From: Struthidea cinerea
Lineage: Eukaryota; Chordata; Aves; Passeriformes; Corcoracidae
DNA length: 64,000 bases
Reading direction: 5' to 3'
NCBI GenBank assembly: GCA_013397865.1
Contig: VZTI01003931.1
Coordinates: 620,001-684,000, forward strand
Made by a program: the position numbers and the translations under genes. This document shows, piece after piece, positions 39,279-52,069 of this stretch. The notes under the pieces were generated by a model, which did no database searches, was not told the DNA's origin, and worked only from the letters and a program-made list of their open reading frames with translations. Numbering within the stretch: the first letter of the stretch is position 1; the number at the start of each line of letters is the position of its first letter.

Positions 39279-40097
39279 ACCTATCGGTCAGAAGAGTTTG
39301 AATTAATATATTTCTTTGTTTGAGAAATAGAGGAAACAGTCATTTACCTATCACATAAGAATGTCGTGAAGAAATATTGGGTAACATCTCTCTCCCAGGT
39401 CATAAATCATCACACAAATACCTAAGAGTATTAGGACTTGAACTTTTTTTTTATAAAAAGCATCATTTATGATCTGTCTTCTACATATACAGTCATGGCA
39501 ATTCTCATGGATATGATAAAATTACCTGTTATAATCTTTTAAGAAACATGTTCCATAAGGGGTCCAATGAACAGATATTTTTTAAAGGAAAAAGAAAACA
39601 AAACACCAAACCCACTTGAAAACTATTCCGGTTTTGATCACGAGGAATGCTGGGTCAGTCCTGTGCCCAGATACTGGTAAGCAAATGGCAAATTGACTTC
39701 ATTGACTTCAATGGGAGAACAATAGGCCCTCGAGGCAGTGTATTTTAAGTTACTGATATTCACAGGAATTTCCCTGCAAGCACAAATGTCATACAGTAAC
39801 CACTGGGCAAGAATAAAATAGTGACATTATTACTAGTGCAGAATAATGGTTCATGACCCTTGCACTGTGCCCTATAGTGCAAATATCACTACATTTATTA
39901 AGATATTTCTTTTTCTTTGTGTCTGAGGGTATGGATCACAGCAGGCAATATTTTTATTTCTACAATGACCTTTGCAAAGCTCGCACAGCTAGATTATGTT
40001 ATGGTAATGCAAAGGTCATGAAATATTATTCTGCCCTAGTAACTACTAGGGATGTGATGGGAGTTAGAGGAGGTATCTGTCCCTAGGGCCAGTTTTC

Positions 40098-40141
40098 CAC
40101 CTCTGGAGACCTGGGTTCAATACTGGCCACACCAGTCACAT
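40098..40141 (+). repeat. possible tRNA-derived SINE head (MIR-like)
   Basis: CTCTGGAGACCTGGGTTCAA followed by TACTGGCCACACCAGTCAC resembles the B-box end of MIR (a GACCTGGGTTCGAATCCTGG segment, then CTCTGCCAC). GGTTCAATAC is a decayed B box. It is not a tRNA gene: no acceptor stem or A box is present. Confidence 0.35.
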
Positions 40142-41534
40142 ACTGGAGGCTAAGAGTCCTTGCTAACATTTCACCAGTTAACTGAAGGCTATGCTTTCTG
40201 ACTTGGTGAGACTCCCTCTCTCTTTGAATACTACTGAATCATCCAGGTAATAAAGTTAATATTGGAGGGAGTGAGAGCCAGTTTCCAAATGCAGAGGAAA
40301 ATGCTGTCATCTCCTCAGGAACAGACAACATGAAGCTACAAAACCAGCTTTAAGGTGAGGAGAAGGCATTATCCTGGATAACAATGACAAAAAAAAGCTT
40401 CTAACTCAGCAGTGCACAGCTTGTTGGCAGCAGGCTACACTTGTGCTGTGATTGTCAAAACATTACATTATGATGACAACAGTACTTATTGTGTCAGTCC
40501 ATACTTTTCAAAATTACACAAAACTAGGACAGCAAAAAGAAAAAAGTTTTTTAAGAGCATTTAGTGTGAATTTGTATAGCAGATAAGAAAGTGAACAGCA
40601 ACACTGGCTGATGGGTACAAATGCCTGCAAAATATGTGTATTTTCATCAAAATGTCATTTAAGGACACAGGATGCAAAGAGACAACAGGGGAAAAAAAGT
40701 AAAATCCAAGGCTCAAAATCCCATGGAAGACAAAAAAAGCAGCAAGGAGACACTAGGGAAGCAGAAGCTGGTGCATCCACTGATGAGTTCAAACTGTCTT
40801 GTTGATTCACACACAAACAACACAAGTGAAGTAGCTGCAGCTGAAAGAACAAGATACCTAGGGATGACACACGAATTAGAAAACCATTCACCTCCTTTGT
40901 TTCAGAACACCCTGTTCTGGCACTGCCACAACATGTCACTTGAAACCAAAATGGCATTGAGGAGAATTACACAAACATGGGCATGTGGTTAACCCTGCTG
41001 GGGCTTGTTGCCGTGATGTAACCACCTGATTTTTTTCCTTGGTGTTTTGCATGCCAGGATTATACACTTTTTTTTACAATTTTTAGCCTCCAGGCTTTAA
41101 TTATATTTGTGTTTTGCTGGTACAACAGTACTTTATGCTGTATAACTGTAACAGAACACCACCTTGTTGTGTCTGTGTAACAGTGAGTGAATTGCATGGC
41201 TCTCCTCACATGAAGCTGATACTGAAAACATCTTAAATATTCCTGCTGTGATAGAAACAGGGGAGAAGCACTGAGAGAAATGAACCAATGGCAATTTCAC
41301 AACAGTTTAAAAAACAAGAGGAATGTGTTTGGGGACTAGGGTTCCATCTAGTTTCTTCATTTTTTTCTTTAAAAAACCCCAAAAAACAAACCAAACAAAA
41401 AAAAATGACGTATTTTTCAAGGAAAATTACCACAGAATAAGATTTTTTTTTTTTTTTGACAAGGATTGAACATGCCTGGCGAATGTCACATTGGATTCTC
41501 ACTAAGTGAGCAAACAGGTTTTGTGGCACAAACC

Positions 41535-41547
41535 TGCCCTCTGCTGG
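41535..41547 (-). promoter_or_regulatory. CTCF-like motif, near-perfect
   Basis: The minus strand reads CCAGCAGAGGGCA, an exact fit to the CTCF core CCASYAGRKGGCA. It lies about 14 kb upstream of the EOMES promoter and points away from it. Binding is inferred from the motif alone. Confidence 0.45.
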
Positions 41548-44500
41548 AAGTACAAGAAAAGGATGCATTTTATATTTTTTTGTACACAAGCAGCACTTCA
41601 CATTACATGTTATCTTTCTTGGAATGAAAACGAACTGATTTTTCAAACTCCAAATAATCCACTTTATTCAGTGCTACAAAACAACACCTCATCTACCAAG
41701 AGCACGTTACTAATCTGGCATAAACCTAAGTCTATGAAGGAAGGCAAATGCTGGTACAGTGAAGAAGAAGCATTGACATGATAACAATTCCTATGTCTTC
41801 CTTTCCTCGTGACTCACCACTAAATGGCACATGTGTGTCTCACCTCTGGGAATATTCAATCTTCCTCTAATATTTTCACTCTCTATAAACTGTGAAAATC
41901 ACATCTATCCTTGCTGTCTTTCCCACTCCTGTATATTACCAATTATTTTTTGCCTTAAAAAATGCCAAAAACCCGTTTCAACAGCTGCAGCACATATTCT
42001 GTGTTCCCATACACAAAGATTAATGCATATTAAATAGACCCTTAAGTCCCTCCAGCCTTATACAAACACATCACTTTTCATTTAAATAGAATATCCTTGT
42101 TAAAACTCAGTCTCTGTGCAAATAAAGGACCAGCCAGCCCAAAAAAAAAATGAGACCGGTCTTTCCTCCCTGCAAAGCTGCAGGTGTAGAATGTTCGTAA
42201 ATATATGGTTTGTAGGTACCATTCACTTACTGCAAAAGAAAAGCCCTATTTCTTGCAGCAGCCACTCACTCTTGACTGAAAGCCAACCTGTGCCTCGCTC
42301 TTAAATCCTCCTGTTCATTACCCCTGGGTATTGCAGCTTGTCCAACCTGGACACGCTGCCAAAGGAAGCTACTAATGGCATTAACTCAAAAAAACCCTTG
42401 TGCCAGGAGATGAACTTCGGGACCACTTACAACTTCTGCTTTTTCGTGGACTTTATGCCAGTGAATAACTGTGCACAGGTGCTCCTGTACAAACACAGGG
42501 TTACTTGAAAGGTTGTAGCCACCATTGCTGCACACATCCCAAGACCTGCAAATCTACTCATCCATGCTTGAAGATGACTTTCCTGCAGATGGCATCCCCC
42601 ATCTTGGTACTCCAATGGGGTAAGATGGCCTTGAAACATCAGTGGATCTAAGGTGATCAAACACCCTTTTAGCCACCTTTACAGTTTCACAGTGTGCCTG
42701 TATTCAGATTCTGCAACTTTCTGGGGACTGATAGCCCACCTCCCTGAGCAGTACCTACTGCCATGCCATTATTCAGCCATGCTTTTACAACACCTGGCAG
42801 GAGCCTTCTTCACAGGTGTCCACTCACTCGCTGCTAGGGCTGGCCTCCTCCACAGCTGACTACAAGCTGGGCTCACACAGACCTGCAAAGTGCTCAGAGA
42901 TACAGCTTAGTCCATGGCATCCCTGGCAGAAAAGTAAAAGTATAGAGCCATTGCCTTGCTGGGACCAACAGATTATCTGTGGTTTTTTATTCCTGTGTAA
43001 GACAGGAGCTCTCAGATTCTGTTGTGCTCCTTCCTGTTCCAGTTGTAGCCAGCATCCATCCTGAAGAACAAAATGGACAACATGGCTGATCACTTGGTTT
43101 CTGTGAAAGGCAAAGGCTGCTGCACTTAATTGTGCTCTGATTTCAACCAGAAATCCATATGTCCATGCAGGCTCTGATGATCCTACATTCAAAATCTGAA
43201 AATTTCTCAGCAATATTAAAGTTGACCTGCCAAGTGGAAAATACCTCAGACATGCTGAAACTTCTGGAAAATCCTTGTAAGTAAGTTTACAGCCACATTC
43301 TTGGAAGAAAAGACTGCAGCTGGAAAATATACGAAAACACCTTATTCACCCGCCAAAAAAAAAAAAGTACGTATGTATTGCAGAGTTAAATCTCCTGGTT
43401 ATGCACTCTGTGGGAAGGTGTTTCAGTCTAAGCAATATCCCAGGAGAATCAGAGCTCAAGTCACCCCTTATACCTTTGCACAGCACAAATGATTCTGGTC
43501 TTCAGGACAACCCTCAGCAGGCAGAGGCTTTGCCAGAACCTTGTGTCTATATGGTCAGGGTACTTCAGGTGGAAAAACACAATCCAGTAAGTATGGAACA
43601 TAACATTCTTACATTTTCATGTTGCTGAGCAGCACTGGTATTTAATTAACCGGATCCCAGGATGAAGGTAAATTTGTGATATTTAAGATAATTATTAACT
43701 GAGTTAATGTCTTGCATTGGACTAGTAAACAAAGCCTATCTTTAGCAAACCAAAGTAAAGCAGTGAATTAACTGGTTTTATGGAGCACTCACTTCCTTTC
43801 TGTGACAGGGCCCTAACCTATGAGAATTGTCTGCTTCAGCAAGTGAGAAGACATGGCATTTCCAGCCAAATCTCACATTATCCACCTTAAGGGCTGGTGG
43901 TGGTACCTGCAGGTGCAGCCATAGTGCCCAAGGAGGGCAGACTGGAGAGCGGGATGGGAAACGCCCGTAGGACTGGAAGACAGGCTGACAGCATTTTAGT
44001 AGCTGAATTCTGCTCCCAGTTATTTTCATACAGATGCTTGGGCACTCTGCATCTGTTTTCTAGTCAGGATAACATCCTGTCCCTCTTTCCCATTTCTCTG
44101 CTGCTTTCTGTGCAACTCAGTTCTGTTTCCATTTCAACCCGTGCCAAGTCCTCTTTGTTTTTCTAGATTTGTGCAGTCCAGTGGCCTCTATTGTGGAACT
44201 AGGTTTGAATTTTTCATTTTTTAATGTCAACATTCTTGCTTACACAGTTCAGGACTTGGTAGTACAATGATAATTTTCTTCCCTAGCTGTCACTTCCTAC
44301 AGTTTTGTTATGAATTATACCGCCAAAAGGGTAGCTATATTTTTAGAATGATCAAAAGGCATCTGATCAAATGAGTGGGATACATCCCTAACTTTTCTAT
44401 GTCACAGTTGAACTTATTTGCGTAGGCAGGTATTTTTCTTGCCTCGTAATCTTGAAACACTGTGGTCACAGCAGATTTTTGCTTTGCCATTTTCAAATGA

Positions 44501-47500
44501 TAATGTGTCAAAACCCTCCTGGGTCTGTCCTGCTCACTTAGTTCTGATCACTGTGCCCTTTCTTCCCCTGAAGTTTTCTTCTTTTTTCCAATCAAGACAT
44601 ATTAATTCAATCTCCCTAATTTCAGAGGCAGATGAAGTGCAGCTGACAAGTTTGAGGCAGAGAAAGGAGGAAACCAGGTTTGGTCACTTATTTTTTGCTA
44701 TGGAGTTCCACAGCACTTCAAAGGCCCAGCCTATGAATGTGGAGACAGCAGCTAGCCTATCTGGGAGCTCCTCTCCATAACAGGTCTTGTGGGCATCACC
44801 ACAACAGAAACAGTAAATGTTCATTTTCTAATCGATACCAAAATACCAGCAGAATACAAAGCACATTTTAAGCTGTAGAAGCCCAAGGGCTGTCCTTATA
44901 TTTGCATGTACCACTAACCAAATAAATTGCTGGGGGAAAAAGCTGCAAAGGTCACAGCCAGAAGAGGGTTTTGTGTTCAGTTTCCTTCCTACTCTGGCAG
45001 CCAGGTGTTGTGGAGAGACCTTTGGAATCAGCCGCTGCTCACCAGCGCTCACTCGCACAAGAGGGCACTGTAGCCACACACATCAGGGCACGGGGCCTCA
45101 GCCCAGCAACGTGATCGCCTGAGCAGAACCGGCCTTTAAGCAGCTCTTCCCTGAGTTAAGAGCCCCCGTCTCCTCTCAGGCTGGCAGCAGCCACAGCACT
45201 ATGTGCTGACGTGCTGCTCTGGTACACCTTGCACAGGCAGGCAGAATGTATCTCTCTGCAACCAAAACATACGCTGCAGAGTTTATCCCAGTTCCAAATC
45301 TGAATAAAATTTGACAGTTATGGTTTACCTGCATCTCCAGGGAGCTGAAGTCAGGGAAACTATCAAAGGCTTCTTTAAAATAGAAGTTTAAACTCCCGTT
45401 CATGCTATTGAAGAAAATTATCTTCTGTGCTTGTTATAATGTGAATATTTAGATTATACCGGCAAACGGAAACCTAGATATTCATTCACAGGACAACCTA
45501 AAAAGAAGTCATGGAAGATTGAGGTGAAGGATACTAAAAACATTAGTGTGTTTGCACATTTGTGAAACCTCAAGCCTGTTTATGCTTCCAAATAAATGTT
45601 TTGTCTTCAGGATTAGAGTATTCAGAGTTTCCACTGATTCAGATACAAGTAATAAGCGCAATATACCCCAAAATACCAGCCTACCACTAACACAAGATAC
45701 CTGTCAGAGTTACCTAAGTTTAGGCTCCCACTTAATATTTTCCGTTACATTTAAAATAACGAATAACAAATAGCAAAAAGAACATAAGGATTTCACCTAT
45801 CTTAGGACCTCAAAGCACCCGAGGTTTGCAGCTCCAGAAACAAAGTAAGGGAAATCTGTCACATGGAGCGATATTTATGTTCTGATTTGGCTCAAGCACT
45901 GGGAGGACATGAAGGCTATTTAGGAAAAAAAAAAGTAGTTTAGGATGGGAAGAATTAGAAGATTAAAATACTATCTAAAATCAACCACAGAAGGGGCCAT
46001 TCCTGGCAAATCAGAGTAAGAGCATAAGCAAATCCCACTTGTGCTTTTAGAGTGCTTTTCATTTGGCACTGATGATTAACAGAAGTGATTTGAAAAGAAT
46101 AAATCTCAGCGACATGGGTTGAGATTTCCAGTGGGGAAATCTGCAACCAAATTATTGCAATGTCAGGCTGTAGAATTTAAGGGGTTCCTATGGGGAATCA
46201 GGATTAAACCACATCAAGGAAGTGTTAAGCATGATAGTCCAGAAAGAGCTCAGGAAATCCTTAAAGCGAATGGCTGGAAGCTCTCAGGAGAGCTATCAGT
46301 CCGTGACGTGACTTACTGTTACACTGCATTAGCTGCTCTGGGGCCAATGTGCTGGTCAAGGCACACTCTTGGCCTAAGGCCACATAGCCCCTATGTTCTT
46401 ATGCCCCACCTTGGCACACAGGAACCCCTAACCACACTGATCCTGAGAGATGACCCAGCAAACCACATTAGGCCTTCAGCCTAGGTTGCTATGTCTTCGT
46501 ATAAATGCTAACACATTCAACACACAAAACTTCCAATTTTTTTCCTGCTCTCAACACCTTCCTAATTTCTCCTTTTCTTTCTCTGCCCCACTTTTTCCAA
46601 CCCTATGTTACTTTAAAAAAACACAACTCACCAGCTTGTCTTAGTTAAGGCTTCTTTATGCTGTCTTCTACTGGCAGACTCAGATTAAAAAGGCAGCTAA
46701 AAACCTATGACTTCAGCAGCTGATATCAATTAAAATTTGCCAGGTCTCAGAAGATCCAATAAATTAATATGCTGATTTATTAGCAAGACAATTAGAAAGC
46801 CACCTAGTCTTACAAGTCATAGCCTCTCTCGTTCCGGTTCTTTCTTCTTTGCTTTTTCACTTTTGCCTTCTGCTGTTGTCGTGAGGCAGAGCTGGACAAC
46901 AAGAAGCACAGCGAGGGCTCGGCACACTTCACCTAATAACAGGATACGTGATACCATCTTTGTGCCATATAAAAACCAACCGAAAACCTCAACCACAAAA
47001 CTGTCTTTAAAAAAGAACTGCAAATTTTTTTTGTTTAAATCCTCTCTGTAGCTAACAAAAGGGAAGCAGGGGATATTGGTACAAATCTTCTTGATATTAC
47101 AAACCTTTAGTTCCCTCCATATCTTCAGAAGATTCAAAGTGCCTGTTATTTGCCACCTTATTTCATAGACCAGTATCTCTGTTCCCAAAATGTCAGATAA
47201 GGGTTACTACTGTGCCAGTGGTGACAGTGCCACATAAACATCATGAGCCCTCAGAGCCCTTCATTCCAATAAAAAAATAACACAGCCAATCACATGAAAT
47301 CAGATGAGAATTTTTTAAATTCTCAGGAAAGGCACAGCTGAAACCTGTATCTGGTGATCCACCCCTGGATTTCCTAGAATTTATCACCCATCTTTCTTGT
47401 GCCCAGACACAGCCGTAAATTTCTCCTGCTTCCACAAAGATCAGCTTTTGTGAATGGAAAAGTACTTTGCTGCACTCAGTGCTAGCATTAAAGAACAGAA

Positions 47501-47589
47501 GACTTCCCTACCTATGAACTGCTGCAAACAAGATGTGTAAGGTTTGAAAAGCTGTTTGTGGATAGCCAGTTCTAACATTTGCTATTTAC

Positions 47590-47795
47590 AAAGACAAAAC
47601 AACCATAGTAAATTAATTCTACCAAGATCCTTTGCACTGACCATAGGAGCACTACAGGTGCATTTGTAAAGCCAAAGGGCATAGCACTAAAACAGAATAA
47701 TCCCTTGTGACATACAAAAGCAGTGTCTGATTTGCTTCTATCATCTGAAGACATCTGCTTGTAGCCGTGCACTACCTAAATCTAAGGTGTTAATG
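47590..47795 (-). mobile_element. Ty3/gypsy-type retrotransposon reverse-transcriptase remnant
   Basis: The minus strand encodes a short, broken piece of an RT domain. Reading 5' to 3' on that strand there is TLDLGS (about 47771-47788), then in a shifted frame GYKQM, a DRSKSDTAF block, HKGLFCFSAM, and MPFGFTNAP (47656-47682). The last two match the Ty3/gypsy block around MPFGLTNAP. Where the catalytic YLDD should follow, the sequence reads VFVNS, so the catalytic aspartates are lost. The frame change between TLDLGS and GYKQM and the missing flanking domains show a dead fragment. No LTR, integrase or RNase H was recognised nearby. Retroviral RT has a different motif here (LPQG), which favours Ty3/gypsy. 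Confidence 0.75.
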
Positions 47796-50039
47796 TACTA
47801 GCCTGACTTCAGAAATCTCAGGAGCTGCTCACCCCAGGCAAAAGATATGCATCTTTTTGGGGGGCTTCTATGCAATGTAACACATCAAAGCTCTATTTCT
47901 GAGAGGAATAAGGCAGCACCTTATATAACATCTAAAGGAACAGATTATTTTTCCCCTTTTCTAGGCTAGTTCTTCTCTTATTAGATTTGTAGGAAAAATA
48001 ATCATGTTGTTCTTCCACCAACCATCCCCCACATCTAAAGAAAACCTGCCAGAGCAAAAATCCCAAATCCCCTCAAACCAACAATTCTCAGAGCCAGTGC
48101 AGCACTGGACCATACATCTCCGTTCAGATCCACTTTAAAGAGCTACAGTTTTGTGTTACTAACCTAGGGCCAAATTCAGCATGTTCTACTCGTATTAACT
48201 TCAATAGTGATGCATGAATAAGTAGTATTCAGTGAGACTTCTTATACGGGTAAGTACTACTTTTCAATGCGCAGACTGACATATTGACCTAGGCCTTTGT
48301 GACCCTGTGTCTCTTAGCTGGTCTGAAGACACCCTACCTTTGGAAAGTCTCTGATTCCAGCTAGCAATTCCAGAAGCATTCCTACTTCTACAGGAAAAGT
48401 TTTCCTACTTATATCCTACTTTATCTTTCTCCTAACCACACTCCTTTGCCTTTTCCAAGCTGCATGTGAAAGACTGCGTGCTAGATCATTATGTGCATAC
48501 CCTTTGCATGTTTAGGAGCATGCTATGTGGTCCATAACCATAAAAACACACCTGATTTGCAGTGACAAGAGTTATATTTGCAATCAGAAGTGCTGGAGAG
48601 TAACAAGCCCAGAAAACAGGTCTGTAAACCTTGTATGAGTTGATGCATTGAAGCAGGAAACAGAGACTAATGTGTTTATGGAAGTCAGGCATATCCCTTG
48701 AGGCTGAAACCTGGAACTTTCCTCCACACTGGGGAAACCTTCCTCGTAGAGCTGTCCTGTTTTAATTGACATGGTAATTCTTGCAAGTTAGGAACAGCTA
48801 TACAATATGGAGATTGTTAACAACACGTTACAGAGTAGAACCAAAACCAAAGCAAGTTAGAACATCTTTGGCAGTGAGAAACACCATCTTCAGATGAAGC
48901 GGCTCCTGATGGGTCTGGAAGCATCCAGCTCAAGTGCTGAAAGGAAGTCAGCTTCAGAGCAGACATACACAAATGGGATGCAAGAGGGACTAAGACCCTG
49001 CATTAGAAAAGAGAATCCATATGCAACTCTTTCCCACTTCTTCCTACTGTGACTCTGTGCTGGGCTTCATGCCGCAGAACAGGACTTCATTTTGTGGAAA
49101 TAAGCAAGAAGCTCTAATTTGGCATGTAAAAGCTACAGCTCAAGAGCCTGTTCTTGGGAAGTGCTGACCACTTGATTTTTCCTGCAGTCAGTTCTTTTTT
49201 TTCAATGCCCAGCACCCTACACCCTCTGCAGACCCACACGCTTCCCTAGGAATTTAAGTCCAACTTTTCATCAGGAGCTCAGGCAGGCAAGATACCTCAC
49301 TTACTCAGAAACAATTCCGAGAAAAGCATGAACCACCTTCAGAGTTCAGCAGCTCGATGATTTTGTGTGATCCACAGAAAAAAAGCAACAGACTGTCAGG
49401 ACTGTACAAGAAACAAACACAGAGTTCCTCATTTGAAATAGAAGTGGTCAAAAGTGTCAGAACATTACGTGGAAAGCAGACACAGGAACCAATGAGCCAG
49501 CTTCTACTGATCCATTTCAGTGAATGTTTTGCTCTCATATAATGATGCTCTTAATAAACAGCAGTGAACTCAAGATACTATTTGCCCATGAGGGCTGTCA
49601 GAAGGCAGCAAGCTAAATACGCTTTTACATTTGTAGGCTGCGGTCATAAAACGAGACTCTGCCTCAAAAAATCTACAGTGGTACAAAACATCCAAAGTTA
49701 TTTGATCTGAAGCATTTTGGACACTTTTGGAAAAAATTCTGAGTGAAAACCTCCTGTTTAAATTCAGCCTGTCTAAACCCATAAGAAAGGTTATTATATT
49801 CCAGCATGATAAGAGAAGGTTTCAGTTTAAAAGAAAGCAAACTCCTGCCTTATTCATCATATAACATGGGATTTTGGAGCAACTGCTGCAGCAGGCTACT
49901 GCATAGAAACTTCAGTGGTATTTTCAGTACAGGTAATGCAATAAATACACTTATTTACCTGACAGACTGGTACCTCGTATTAGAATTTTGACTTTTTTCA
50001 GCAATTTAAAGCATTGGTTCCAGAAGAGATTTTATTGAT
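47796..50039. other. intergenic, no gene seen
   Basis: AT-rich DNA. The 48168-48250 part (GGGCCAAATTCAGC, then ATTAACTTCAATAGTG) resembles an ancient amniote repeat motif that I cannot name. Otherwise nothing is recognised. Confidence 0.5.
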
Positions 50040-50330
50040 ACTAATTTTCTGATACTATATCATAATACAACTGATGGTGAGGCTGTAATAATTTATGGCA
50101 CTCTTTGAGTTTTCCATGCAGTTGCAAAATAGAAACTGAAGGTGCATTTCCCTTATTAATAATGAGTAGCATTCAAAATTCCTACTGCATCAACCACACC
50201 TGGTGATAATGATAATTCTGTGACTGAGGGTTAAGCATGGCTTCCTGGCACTTAAAATCAGATTTTAAAAGGTGACAGAAGCACGTGACATAAATCACTA
50301 AGTTTCCATGAAATAATTTTTCTTGATGAA
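50040..50330. promoter_or_regulatory. candidate proximal upstream enhancer of EOMES
   Basis: This AT-rich noncoding block lies about 5.5 kb upstream of the promoter. CACACCT (50195-50201) is a T-box half-site core that overlaps a CACCTG E-box. TGATAATGATAATTC lies beside it, and AT-rich homeodomain-type words (TTATTAATAATGAG) flank it. Mouse Eomes has a known proximal enhancer about 7-9 kb upstream; equivalence is inference. Confidence 0.25.
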
Positions 50331-50357
50331 AGCTCTTCAGCTAAGTCTTGAAAGGTA

Positions 50358-50812
50358 TGTCAGGAAAATCCACAAACGCCAGAGGTTTATGTCCAAAAAG
50401 GAGACAGAGGAGTCCTGGAACTTTATTCAAATAAAGAGAGAGAGTCCACTGGGGCACACACCCGCAGGATTTTCTTTTTCGAGGTTTCGGAGGGCGCAGC
50501 CTCCTTTTATCCTAAACTCCGGGCCGCATGTTGCCCTCTTCCTTTTCCCACTGCCTGAGGTACTAGGAAGGTGCAGCCTTCCCGAACCGCCTACCCCATA
50601 TCCCTCCTTGAACCTGTCGTTTTATCCCAAAGTTCAGCAGTTCGGGACTGTGCAGACCCTTGTCTGTTTCAGGAGCCAAGCTGTCTGGGCCCGGTAAAGA
50701 ACCTGCTGCCTAAAGTCAGTAGAAACATTAAGAACCATTTCAAAGTCATTAACACCCATACCCCCGCCCATCACATTGTTTGTAAAGACATTAGCAGACG
50801 TCTTTCCTATCA
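50358..50812 (-). mobile_element. solo LTR of an endogenous retrovirus (4-bp target duplication)
   Basis: A 455-bp element begins TGTCAGG and ends CCTATCA, giving TG...CA ends with imperfect inverted termini. It is flanked on both sides by GGTA (50354-50357 and 50813-50816), a 4-bp target-site duplication typical of gamma-type (class I) retroviruses. Orientation is minus. On that strand a TATA-like GATAAAAGG is followed by a TTTATTTGAATAAAG poly(A)-signal region and then a T-rich stretch, the usual U3-R-U5 order. No gag, pol or env is present, so it is a recombined solo LTR. The frame at 50323-50697 is translation across it. It sits beside a CR1 3' end and about 5 kb upstream of EOMES. Confidence 0.8.
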
Positions 50813-50825
50813 GGTACATGAGAAT

Positions 50826-51275
50826 CCTTGAGGGTGGTTGGAAAAAGCCTCCAAGATCATGAAGTCCGAGCAATAACCCAGTACTGTCATGTCCACCACT
50901 ATATGATATCCCCAAGTGCCATGTCTACACATTTGTTGAACAGCTCCAGGGACAGTGATTCCGCCACTTTCCCTGGGCAGCCTGTTCCAATGCCTGACCA
51001 CTCAGCAAAGACGTTTTCCTAATATCTAATCTAGACTTCCTCTGGTGCAATTTGAAACAGTTTCCTCTTGTCCTATTGCCCATTATGTGGGACAAGAGAT
51101 TGACCCCCCGCCTGGCTACGATCTCCTTTCAGGCAGTTGTAGAGAACAATAAGGTGTCCCTGAGCCTCCTTTTCTCGAGGCTAAACAGCCCCACCTCCCT
51201 CACTGGTCCTCCTAAGGCTTGTGCTCCAGACCTTTCACCAGCTTTATTGTCCTTCTTTGGGCACACTCCAGCTCC
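50826..51275 (-). mobile_element. CR1 LINE 3' fragment
   Basis: Reading the + strand gives the reverse complement of the CR1 3' region. In order: GGTTGGAAAAAGCCTCCAAG; CAGCTCCAGGGACAGTGATT; CCCTGGGCAGCCTGTTCCAA; TGCCTGACCACTCAGCAAAG; TTTCCTCTTGTCCTATTGCC; a GAGATTGACCCC...CCTTTCAGGCAGTTGTAGAG run; and TCGAGGCTAAACAGCCCCA. This is the best-preserved CR1 stretch in the window. The usual terminal ATTCTATG repeat is missing or decayed at its 3' end (left edge), near where the LTR inserted. The right edge, where similarity fades, is approximate. The open frame 51052-51390 lies inside it and is not a gene. Confidence 0.9.
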
Positions 51276-52069
51276 ATTCTTTCAGCAGGCCTTGTTTGAT
51301 AGTTACCACATCCTCACACTGGCCCTGCGACTGACCTTCTTCAGTCAGCTCAGATCTTCATCCTGTACCTCTGCTCCCAATGCTCAATAATGCGTGCCTG
51401 GAGTGCCCTTCAATGCTGATCCAGGCCTCCAAGTTTTCTCTTTCCCTTGTACACCCACCAGAGTCAGGCCTCCCTTTTTCTGCTGCTGAACCACCCCATC
51501 AACTTCCAGCCTGCTGATCCAGGCTCTATCCTTGCGCAGGCTGCTGCTGAGCAGACAGAACTGGGTCCCAACACCAGTCAGTAAAAGCACCGTAACACCA
51601 GCACCCCGAGCTAGAGAGCATCCACGCAGACCCTACTGCCAAGCCCTGTGAGGACTTAACTCCATCTACCACTGCCTCCAGAAAGGAAGCTTCCCAGCAT
51701 GGGAACCAGAGGTGATGCTCAAGCTAAGGCTTGAGGCCTCAGACAGGAGGCTCAGAGCAGTAAAACTCCAGGGCTGCTGGAGCATCCAGCTCCTACACTG
51801 CAACCAAACCAGTTCAATGAGAAACTAAAATGCGTTTAGTACTCCCATTTACTTGATGAAAGAGACAAGAACAAGGCACTGCTGAAAGAGGGGCGGGCAC
51901 TTGGGGAGAGACAGTAGGAGTGAGAAAAAGGCAGTTCCAAAAAGTAGCACTCACCTCTGAGGACCTGAAATCCCAGGGACCGTGGAAAAAAAATCCCTGA
52001 CGAACCTAAAGAAAGTACCTGCAGTCTGAAAACAGATGTATGAAGGAGATTGCTTGGTGGCATCTCACA
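51276..52069. other. unassigned sequence between two CR1 fragments
   Basis: Moderately GC-rich sequence that I could not place in CR1 or an LTR. It may be older repeat sequence or host DNA. No gene is supported. Confidence 0.4.

Larger units (their letters stand above)
39279..47589. other. intergenic, no gene seen
   Basis: No supportable gene. It contains a possible SINE trace (40098-40141), a strong CTCF-like motif (41535-41547), a T15 run (41443-41457) and A/C-rich simple sequence at 41374-41405. Frames of up to 137 codons occur on both strands without domains. Confidence 0.55.

Noticed and set aside
39690..39725. ATTGACTTCAATGGGAG word
   Set aside because: Resembles a motif common in sauropsid ancient repeats, but I cannot name the family or define an element.
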